From NCBI RefSeq assembly GCF_900187645.1, contig NZ_FYEE01000010.1, positions 62,001 through 126,000 on the forward strand: 64,000 nucleotides of DNA. The letters are read 5' to 3'. The notes beneath the pieces were generated by a model. That model saw only the letters and a list, made by a program, of their open reading frames with translations. It ran no database searches and had not been told where the DNA came from. Origin of the DNA: Pseudomonas sp. Irchel 3E20. GTDB taxonomy: Bacteria > Pseudomonadota > Gammaproteobacteria > Pseudomonadales > Pseudomonadaceae. The position numbers were made by a program, and so were the translations under genes. Shown here piece by piece: positions 57,689-64,000 of the stretch (position 1 is the stretch's first letter; the number at the start of each line of letters is the position of its first letter).

Positions 57689-58657
57689 TCATGGCACCCC
57701 CATTATCAGTACACCGCTGCCGCTGATGGCCCCGGCGGCCGGTAGGGAGCCCGCTCGCCTAACGAGCGTGAATGTCACATCGTCGCCCCCGCTGCTGTTG
57801 GTAATCTGAGTCAGGAACGAACCGTTCACCCGAACCGCCGACCCGCCACGAACCATTGCCGTGCCCACATCCGCATTGCTCATGCTCAACAGGCGGTCAT
57901 TGAACGCTGTGGGGGTTCCTTTATACGTAATGGTGATCGGCGAGGTAATCCCGGGCTGCGGGCAGGCGTAGGTAAGTCTGCGGCTGCTGCTAATGGGACT
58001 GCTCAGTGGATCGGTGCCGATTGCCCTCTGGTGGACGTCGCCGAAGTTGATCTCGATCGGGTTGTTATTGTTGATGGTGCAAGTTGAGGGTGAGACGGTG
58101 AAGTTGTTGTTGGCAATGTACCTGACCGCAAGACTCACCGAACGGTTATCTTCATTGTTGGTCTGGGTCATACGTAACAAGCCGAGGTTGTCCCCTACTC
58201 TAATGTCGATAGGATTGCTCGGATTGTTACGCATCAAAATGTAAGGCGTAACATTGATGGGATAAGCAATTGCATTGTCAGGCATCGAAATCACCCTAAT
58301 GCCAATAGGAACAGGGCTGTTTTGGAACGTTCCGTTTACTCGTAATCCAGTGCCCTCTAGAGCGAATTTGGGGCCAGGTTCCCAAGGGGTCCCGGCATTG
58401 CTGCCAGTTGCCCAATAGTCTACCCCCCAAGATGGAGTCTGGGGACCGATCGTGTAGCGACACTCGAGCCGCGCCCCTTCGAGCAAGATATACGGCTGGG
58501 CCGTATCCAATCGGACATTTACGGGAACCTCAAGATTTATATTCCCGGTGATTAACGTGGTCCAGGGTCCGCCATTCACACGGCAATCAACGGCTCTCGC
58601 GATCGGCGTAACACATATCAGGACGAGAAGCACAATGGCTGTATTTAGTCGTTTCAT
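57689..58657 (-). CDS. Fimbrial tip adhesin-like protein
   Basis: A 322-residue secreted protein with a signal peptide (MKRLNTAIVLLVLICVTPIA, cleavage near ARA). The first ~180 residues form a domain unlike pilins, with Cys at DCRVNGGPW and LECRYTIG. Residues from about 190 (NFTVSPSTCTINNNNPIEIN) to the end resemble a pilin domain with its two cysteines (PSTCTI and LTYACPQ) and a C-terminal beta-strand. This two-domain structure, and last position in a chaperone-usher operon, points to a receptor-binding tip subunit. Ligand unknown. Confidence 0.8.
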   Translation of the reverse strand: MKRLNTAIVLLVLICVTPIARAVDCRVNGGPWTTLITGNINLEVPVNVRLDTAQPYILLEGARLECRYTIGPQTPSWGVDYWATGSNAGTPWEPGPKFALEGTGLRVNGTFQNSPVPIGIRVISMPDNAIAYPINVTPYILMRNNPSNPIDIRVGDNLGLLRMTQTNNEDNRSVSLAVRYIANNNFTVSPSTCTINNNNPIEINFGDVHQRAIGTDPLSSPISSSRRLTYACPQPGITSPITITYKGTPTAFNDRLLSMSNADVGTAMVRGGSAVRVNGSFLTQITNSSGGDDVTFTLVRRAGSLPAAGAISGSGVLIMGVP

Positions 58658-58780
58658 GTTGATCTCTCGTTGCTCTTCTATCCGAACACCTCCCAGCGAA
58701 CATCAGCCCGCACGTTAAAGCCGCCCAGAAGAGAGTTGAGGTTTGTCTTAGGCTGTTTGTCTATGTATGACGGTTCACAG

Positions 58781-59323
58781 CTACGGATAATCCAGCGTAA
58801 ACGTGGAAGTCACCCTGTAAGCGCCAGGCCCGATGGTCTCGTCCCTAATCGCCTGCGGCTCACCCTGCACATAGGCTTTTAGCTCGATCACGTTGTTACC
58901 GTTGGTCAAAACCTGTTTGTCGCTGACTCTGTTGATGGGCAGTGGCTTATCACTCAGCGTTTCCAGCCCCAGCCCGATACCTGAGGCGCCACTGCCACCA
59001 TCAAGCGCGAACAAGCCAGGCAGCTCGCGGTTTTCGACCCCACCGAACATGACGGTGACCGTATCGCCAATGGTGGTATCGCAATCCTCCAGGTGCAGCT
59101 TGAACCCTTTACCCTCCGAACGCGTGTTGATGTAAAGGTGCTTGCTGGTGAGGTCCCAAAGCTGCAGGGTGATGGCTTCATCGCCCGGGCGGATCGTGCA
59201 GGCCTGGGCAACCAGATTTCCTTTGAGCCGCAGGTTGTCCACTGCATGCACCATGGGGGCCAAGCCTGCGGTGAGCAGCAACGCCAACAGGCCACGGCCC
59301 CAATGAATGTTTTCACGTCCCAT
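58781..59323 (-). CDS. Fimbrial subunit (type 1 pilin-like)
   Basis: A 180-residue precursor: signal peptide to MVHA (residue ~27), mature NLRLKGNLVAQACTIRPGDE with the first cysteine and LHLEDCDTTIGDTVTVMFGG with the second, and the terminal donor-strand/penultimate tyrosine pattern (AYRVTSTFTLDYP). This matches chaperone-usher structural or minor pilins. A 123-base gap separates it from the adhesin gene downstream; it follows the 159-residue pilin gene by 12 bases. Confidence 0.88.
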   Translation of the reverse strand: MGRENIHWGRGLLALLLTAGLAPMVHAVDNLRLKGNLVAQACTIRPGDEAITLQLWDLTSKHLYINTRSEGKGFKLHLEDCDTTIGDTVTVMFGGVENRELPGLFALDGGSGASGIGLGLETLSDKPLPINRVSDKQVLTNGNNVIELKAYVQGEPQAIRDETIGPGAYRVTSTFTLDYP

Positions 59324-59335
59324 AAATCTCGGCTC

Positions 59336-59815
59336 CTATTGGTATTCGGCCAACAATGTGGCCACCGCCGTGAACGGTGCTGGCGTCAGAACCGAACCGG
59401 GCCGTTTGACGGGTACAACTTCCAATGTGGGCGGTGACGACAGGGTGATATTCAGTGGCGTGTTGAGTGAGAACGGCACGTTGTTCTGAAACAGCCGAAT
59501 GCCCAATTCAGGCACGCTGCTCTGCACCGCCGATGGGTCAAACGTGGTTGCCGTGCCGTTGACACTCAACTTGAGTAACCACGGCAGTGTGTCGGTGCCA
59601 CATTGGATGGTGTAACCCACGCCCCTGCGGTATTGCACCCCGTCGACACGCTTGATCCCGACATCGCCAAAATCGACTTCAATCGTGCTGCCCGAGTCAA
59701 TCGTGCACGGCGGAGGCGCGTTCAGTGTTCCGCTGAATGTCAGGTTGGCCGACGCACCACTGCAAAGGCCGATTGAACACAAGGCGAGTAATGCTCGCTG
59801 CGGCCAACTTGTCAT
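59336..59815 (-). CDS. Fimbrial minor subunit / adaptor A
   Basis: A 159-residue pilin-family protein: signal peptide MTSWPQRALLALCSIGLCSG with cleavage near ASA, then NLTFSGTLNAPPPCTIDSGS and YTIQCGTDTLPW (two cysteines), ending AVATLLAEYQ. The start at 59815 has AGAGGA upstream; a longer frame (ATG at 59845) overlaps the preceding gene stop but lacks a good site. It is clearly a paralogue of the adjacent 164-residue protein. Confidence 0.85.
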   Translation of the reverse strand: MTSWPQRALLALCSIGLCSGASANLTFSGTLNAPPPCTIDSGSTIEVDFGDVGIKRVDGVQYRRGVGYTIQCGTDTLPWLLKLSVNGTATTFDPSAVQSSVPELGIRLFQNNVPFSLNTPLNITLSSPPTLEVVPVKRPGSVLTPAPFTAVATLLAEYQ

Positions 59816-59841
59816 GGATCGTTCCTCTTTATCAGTGCTCT

Positions 59842-60336
59842 TCATTGGTACTCGACCACGAGGGTGGCAGCCGCATCGAAAGTTCCGCCCCTCAACTGGC
59901 TGCCTGCACGTTTAACCGGCACTGCTTGCACCACCGGAAAGTTGGGATGGGTAAATTTCACCGCCGTATTGAGCGGCCAATCGGCACCGTTGACGAACAG
60001 CTTTACGCCAAGATCCGTATTGCGGGTCAGGAGCACCTTGCTATCAAACGAAGCTCCCGTGCCTTTGAGTTCCAGCGTCATCGCGTTGCTGAAGGGGGAG
60101 TCGCACGTGACCGTATAAGGCACGTTTCGACGGTAATTGACGCCGTCGATCCGTGACGTCAGCAGGTCGTTGCCAAACGGTATGTTCAGCGTGCCGCCAC
60201 TGTTAATGACACAGGGCGGAGGTGCAATGATGACTGCGCGGATGTTCAGGTTGGCATCGGCTTGCGCACCCGAACTGACAACCCACAGTAGGCCCGCGCC
60301 GATAAACATGGCCCGCGAGCCGGTTAACCTGGTCAT
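59842..60336 (-). CDS. Fimbrial minor subunit / adaptor B
   Basis: A 164-residue pilin-family protein: signal peptide to about VVSSGAQA, then NLNIRAVIIAPPPCVINSGG, RIDGVNYRRNVPYTVTC, PVKRAGSQLRGGTFDAAATL and a final VVEYQ. Start at 60336 preferred because GAGGG lies 7 bases upstream. It shares the PPPC-I-SG, DGV-YRR, PVKR-GS and EYQ landmarks with adaptor A, so the pair arose by tandem duplication. Confidence 0.85.
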   Translation of the reverse strand: MTRLTGSRAMFIGAGLLWVVSSGAQADANLNIRAVIIAPPPCVINSGGTLNIPFGNDLLTSRIDGVNYRRNVPYTVTCDSPFSNAMTLELKGTGASFDSKVLLTRNTDLGVKLFVNGADWPLNTAVKFTHPNFPVVQAVPVKRAGSQLRGGTFDAAATLVVEYQ

Positions 60337-60346
60337 TGTTCTGCCC

Positions 60347-60928
60347 TCACTCATAATTGAGCCTGAAATCCACCACAGCCCGAAATGCCCCGCTGGTCAG
60401 TGGCGCAGAGGTTCGCGTGGGCTGGACATTCCAGGTTTGCATGCTGTCGCCGGTGGGTATGAACAGAGGCTCCCCTCTGGCGCCCAACGGCACATCGCGC
60501 CCCAGAGCGTCGGTCAAACGCAGCCCCATTCCAGTTACACCCTGCACCTTGACCAATCGCGGGTCATCGGCATCGGCAGGCGCGACAAACGTCACCGAGA
60601 GCACCGGTTGATGGGCGCTCCAGACCAGGTTTCCCGTACGCTCGTTAACGATACGGCCCGCGGTTCGCTGACAATCATCGAAGCGCAGTTGAAAAGCCAC
60701 GGAGTCGGCCTGATCGCCCGCCCGTTGCAACCGACCGGCAGATATGGCGCCCAGGTCGACCGTTTGATACTGGGAGGCCATCTCCACACTGCAAGGGGTT
60801 TCATACATGGAGCCCTTCACATTGAGCATCCCGACTGCGCCTTCGACATCCTCTTCATCCGCGGCGTATACCTGCCCCACCAAGGCCACCCATAGGCAGC
60901 CCAAAACCTTCACTGTATGCAACTTCAT
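60347..60928 (-). CDS. Fimbrial subunit (pilin domain protein)
   Basis: A 193-residue secreted pilin-family protein: signal peptide to GQVYA, mature GMLNVKGSMYETPCSVEMAS with the first cysteine and LRFDDCQRTAGRIVN with the second, ending FRAVVDFRLNYE. It is the first subunit after the chaperone gene. It may be a major or minor pilin; the main fimbrillin is usually encoded upstream of the usher gene, which lies beyond the window. Confidence 0.87.
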   Translation of the reverse strand: MKLHTVKVLGCLWVALVGQVYAADEEDVEGAVGMLNVKGSMYETPCSVEMASQYQTVDLGAISAGRLQRAGDQADSVAFQLRFDDCQRTAGRIVNERTGNLVWSAHQPVLSVTFVAPADADDPRLVKVQGVTGMGLRLTDALGRDVPLGARGEPLFIPTGDSMQTWNVQPTRTSAPLTSGAFRAVVDFRLNYE

Positions 60929-60949
60929 GACGTTCTCCTGCAGCAGGTA

Positions 60950-61711
60950 CTACTGACCAGGCGCTGATGCTTGCGAATTCACCTTGCACGTCCCGCCACT
61001 GCACGTGAACGCCAGTAGCGGACGGCCGCCGTAATCATTCACATAGGACAAATACGGCGTCGTACCAAGTGCTTTGGCCGTTGGGCCCAAGGTCTGTGAG
61101 CCTTTGGGCGGGACCATCAGCGGCTCGAACTGCGCCAGGGTTTTACCCTCCTTACTGCTGCGCGCATCCACTAGGGTCACGTAGTAAGGCGTTGGGTTGT
61201 GCACCCGGTAATGTTGGCCTTCGCGGGTAAGGGTCAGCTTTTCCTGCCAGGGATTGGCAAGGTCTTGCTGGCTGGGTGCGATCGCCTGCGGACGGTAAAA
61301 CAACTTGATCCGGGTTTGCAGCGCGATTTGCAGGGTGTTGGCCTTGTCGCTGCGCGGCGGAATCTCCCTCAAATTGAAGTAATAGATAGTCTCCCGGTCT
61401 TGTGGCAGCGACTTGGCAGCGGGTAATGCCTGCACTTTCACCTGGCTCTGTTTGCCTGGCTCCAATCGCTGAACGGGCGGCAGTACGATCAGGGGCGAGG
61501 TGATTTTTTCGCCGGCTTCATCCTCGATCCAACCCTGGGCCAAATACGGAAGCTGGGTATTGTTGTTAGTGATGCTCACGCTGGTGGCGTCTTTGCTTCC
61601 ATCGAAAATCACACGGGTACGGTCCAGACCGACAGCAGCCCAAGCGCTATGGCTCAAGCCTGAAACCAACAGTGCAAAGACCCAGGGTGCGGGGTGCGAA
61701 TGAAACATCAT
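60950..61711 (-). CDS. Fimbrial periplasmic chaperone
   Basis: A 253-residue PapD-like chaperone: signal peptide to SHSAWA, then VGLDRTRVIFDGSKDATSVS and the G1 strand/substrate lysine region typical of the family (ETIYYFNLREIPPRSDKANT). Two Ig-like domains are expected. A C-terminal Cys pair is present (LLAFTCSGGTCKVNSQ). The start MMFHSH is chosen with GGAGAA upstream; the usher stop overlaps it. It delivers subunits to the usher by donor-strand complementation. Confidence 0.92.
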   Translation of the reverse strand: MMFHSHPAPWVFALLVSGLSHSAWAAVGLDRTRVIFDGSKDATSVSITNNNTQLPYLAQGWIEDEAGEKITSPLIVLPPVQRLEPGKQSQVKVQALPAAKSLPQDRETIYYFNLREIPPRSDKANTLQIALQTRIKLFYRPQAIAPSQQDLANPWQEKLTLTREGQHYRVHNPTPYYVTLVDARSSKEGKTLAQFEPLMVPPKGSQTLGPTAKALGTTPYLSYVNDYGGRPLLAFTCSGGTCKVNSQASAPGQ

Positions 61712-64000
61712 GAGGCTGTGTTCTCCGTATCGTTGCGCTTGCCGCTCAGCGCGTCTGGCTTGGGTAAGGATTGATCGGCGATTACCATTTGGCATCGCAG
61801 TTGCAGAACATCGGTCAAGCTATCGGCCGGCAAAACGACAGGAAGCGTTAATGTGCAACGCTTGACGCCGCCCCAACTGACGACCATCTGCTGGCCGGCA
61901 TGAATGCCGCTCAGGTAGACGTTGCCGTCGTCATTCACGATCCCGGTGTCCTGCTGCTTCATGTTTTTCACCGTCGCGCCAAAGGGTGGCGAACTACCAT
62001 CAGGCAGGCGCAGCACCGCCATGGCCTTCTCACCCGAAATCACGTCAATTGCGCGATAACCGATTGCCCCTTCAGTGAGCGTCAGTTGCGTCACCGATTG
62101 TGTGGCTTCGACATTGCTAGGCAGGCTCTCCAAATCGACACTGGCCGCCGTACGCTGATAGCTACCGATGTCGGAAATGACCGCTTTGCCAAAGGCGTTG
62201 GTGCGCGTCGGTGCGCCGTAACCCCGCATAGGTACATCGGGTACACCGCCGGTATCGATCATCAGGCGGGTGCCACCCTGGCTGTTGGTACGATGCAGGG
62301 CGCCACCATGAGCCGTCAGCGTGCCACCACCGCGAATTGAGGCACCGAGGGTGCGGCTATCGCCTTGTTGGGTGCTGGCGCTCAGATCAATATCGGCCCA
62401 ATCACCGACATGATTCAGATAGCCGCTGGCAGCGTTGTTGCTGGCGCTCAGTTGATAGCTGTTACGTTCATCGATGCGGTCGCTGTAGCGTGTTGAAAAC
62501 GTGTTTTGGCCTGCCGCTCTATTTGCATCCAGCGACAGTGTGCCGGTGCGCCCCAATGGCAGGCTGACGGTCAGCGCCATACCGTTGTCCTTATAGTTGT
62601 AATCCTGGCTGCGATACATGTTCAGGGACAAGCTCATGTTTTTGACGGACCCCACATTGAAGTAGCGGGATAACGATAGATTCCAGCGCGAACTATCCGG
62701 CTGTCCCCAATAAGTTCGTTTGTTATAACTGGCGTAGACAGTGGCTCCCAGGTCACGGAATTGCTTGCTCATCGTTACCGTATAAAGGGCCTTGCTATCG
62801 CCAATCGGCCTCCAGCTACTACCACGGTCATTCATTTCGTCGTGCCGCCCGGCAAGTTCACCATTCAACCCGTAATGGCGGGCGTCCAGATATTCCCCCA
62901 TGCTCAGGAAGTTCTTATCGGAAAACCGATAACCGGCGAACGTTACTTGGCTGTCGTATCGTTCAAAGTTCTTGGAGTATTGAAGACGGTAGGACTTGCC
63001 CGACAACGACTCATTCCAAACATCGGCATGGGACTGCGTCACATCCAGCGATACAGCCCCGAATGCCATCAGGTCACGGCCCACACCGAGAGTCAGCGCA
63101 CGGTAGTTGCTATCAGCTATACCACCGCCCAAAAGCGACCAGCCATTGCTGATCCCCCAGGAGAATTCGCCGGTACCGAAAAAGTCGCCGTCACCACCGT
63201 GCTGGAGATTGGACGGTCTGCCGGTGGCGAGCTTGTACCGAATCTGCCCTGGTCGGGTCAGGTAGGGAACGCCTGCCGTATCCATCTGGAATCTCTGCAC
63301 GGTTCCGTCTTGCTCTTCCACCCGCACATCCAGCGTGCCGGACACCGCATCGCTAAGGTCCTGGATGCGAAAAGGCCCTGCCGCAACAAGCGTTTCATAC
63401 AGCACACGCCCTTGCTGGCTGATGATGACTTTGGCATTAGTCTTGGCGACGCCTACCACTTGCGGTGCGTAACCACGCAAATTGGGCGGCAGTTGGCTTT
63501 CATCCGACTTGAGTGCAGCCCCGGTAAAACGAAAGCTGTCAAACAGGTCCGAATACAAGTAGTCCTCGCCCACCACCAGCCGCGCCTTCAATGACGGAAC
63601 GGCGCGATACGCGTAATAACGGCTCCATTCCAGTTTCTGACCGACCGGCAACGCCTCACTTCGGTTGTCTACTCGCCCCTGCCAATCGGCCCTCAAACGC
63701 CATGCCCCGGCATTGGCTCCCAGTGTTCCGTTACCACTGAGGCTATTGCGGGTGCCGTCTTTCTTTTGATAGTTGGACTGCGCCGTCATGTTGTAGTCAA
63801 GCAGCAGCCCGGGCACCCCTTCATCCCAGCGAGAAGGCGGGTCCCAGTTGATGGCGCTGTATTCCAGATAGGCCTGGGGGATGTTGATGTTCAGTGTCGA
63901 GGTGGCCAAATCTGCACTGACTTCAACGCCGGCCAAGCCTTTGATATCCAGGCACTGCCCACCTTTCCAGCCGACGAGTGCGGCAACTTCTGAGGCTTTG
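61708..64000 (-). CDS. Fimbrial outer-membrane usher protein, 5' end beyond the window
   Basis: The frame is open to the window edge (last complete codon 63997-63999) and encodes about 764 residues of an usher, missing the N-terminal signal and part of the chaperone-binding domain. The partial N-terminal segment contains VALVGWKGGQCLDIKG-like sequence (here AALVGWKGGQCLDIKG). The beta-barrel (SLDANRAAGQNTFSTRYSDR), plug region (PSLKARLVVGEDYLYSDLFD) and C-terminal domain (GVKRCTLTLPVV) are recognisable. Its stop overlaps the chaperone start. Confidence 0.93.
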   Translation of the reverse strand, partial: KASEVAALVGWKGGQCLDIKGLAGVEVSADLATSTLNINIPQAYLEYSAINWDPPSRWDEGVPGLLLDYNMTAQSNYQKKDGTRNSLSGNGTLGANAGAWRLRADWQGRVDNRSEALPVGQKLEWSRYYAYRAVPSLKARLVVGEDYLYSDLFDSFRFTGAALKSDESQLPPNLRGYAPQVVGVAKTNAKVIISQQGRVLYETLVAAGPFRIQDLSDAVSGTLDVRVEEQDGTVQRFQMDTAGVPYLTRPGQIRYKLATGRPSNLQHGGDGDFFGTGEFSWGISNGWSLLGGGIADSNYRALTLGVGRDLMAFGAVSLDVTQSHADVWNESLSGKSYRLQYSKNFERYDSQVTFAGYRFSDKNFLSMGEYLDARHYGLNGELAGRHDEMNDRGSSWRPIGDSKALYTVTMSKQFRDLGATVYASYNKRTYWGQPDSSRWNLSLSRYFNVGSVKNMSLSLNMYRSQDYNYKDNGMALTVSLPLGRTGTLSLDANRAAGQNTFSTRYSDRIDERNSYQLSASNNAASGYLNHVGDWADIDLSASTQQGDSRTLGASIRGGGTLTAHGGALHRTNSQGGTRLMIDTGGVPDVPMRGYGAPTRTNAFGKAVISDIGSYQRTAASVDLESLPSNVEATQSVTQLTLTEGAIGYRAIDVISGEKAMAVLRLPDGSSPPFGATVKNMKQQDTGIVNDDGNVYLSGIHAGQQMVVSWGGVKRCTLTLPVVLPADSLTDVLQLRCQMVIADQSLPKPDALSGKRNDTENTAS

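Overview
The window is a high-GC gammaproteobacterial chromosome segment, almost certainly from the Pseudomonas fluorescens group. The gene order cysG-serS-crcB-rarA-lolA-ftsK | aat-ate-infA | clpA-clpS | cspD | icd | idh | nudix-mnmA-hflD-purB-roxA-GNAT | aceA | nuoA-N is the order I recall for P. aeruginosa PAO1 (about PA2611-PA2649). The fused nuoCD, the paired icd/idh isozymes and the AcoR-like sigma-54 activator also fit Pseudomonas. These identifications come from protein motifs and remembered synteny; no database search was run.

Region by region: (1) 1-7778: the 3' end of a glutathionyl-hydroquinone-reductase-type GST gene, then a minus-strand run cysG, serS, crcB, rarA, lolA, ftsK. 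(2) 8239-12774: the N-degron set (aat and ate add the destabilising residue; clpS and clpA recognise and unfold the substrate) around infA. (3) 13000-17340: cspD, then divergent NADP-isocitrate dehydrogenases of two unrelated families. (4) 17550-25640: nudix, mnmA/hflD, purB, roxA, a GNAT, a secretin-like periplasmic protein and isocitrate lyase with a long structured leader. (5) 26211-41150: the 13-gene NADH:quinone oxidoreductase operon. (6) 41608-44804: a compact accessory operon with a 43-residue acidic peptide, a stand-alone YcaO, a SAM methyltransferase with an unrecognised N-terminal domain and a prolyl-iminopeptidase-like hydrolase. This is the best candidate for an undescribed system. 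(7) 44910-52921: a six-gene minus-strand ABC importer resembling the glycerol transporter GlpSTPQV, including the DUF2160 membrane protein, divergent from a sigma-54 enhancer-binding regulator. Six TGAACA repeats and a -24/-12 promoter lie between them. (8) 53079-57664: cysS, glnS, ppiB, lpxH. (9) 57689-64000: a chaperone-usher fimbrial operon (usher cut by the window edge, chaperone, four pilin-type subunits and a probable tip adhesin).

The main hypothesis is that region 6 is a RiPP pathway. The peptide starts with Met-Gly and ends in a long, very acidic, helix-prone tail. With a stand-alone YcaO, a methyltransferase and an alpha/beta hydrolase beside it, the layout recalls bottromycin, whose core is N-terminal and whose recognition segment is a C-terminal follower. 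The core residues are unrelated to bottromycin, and no second YcaO, amidohydrolase or exporter is nearby, so any product would be different. The bottromycin parallel is inference; the gene identities are read directly from motifs.

No tRNA, rRNA, insertion sequence, prophage or CRISPR array was recognised.
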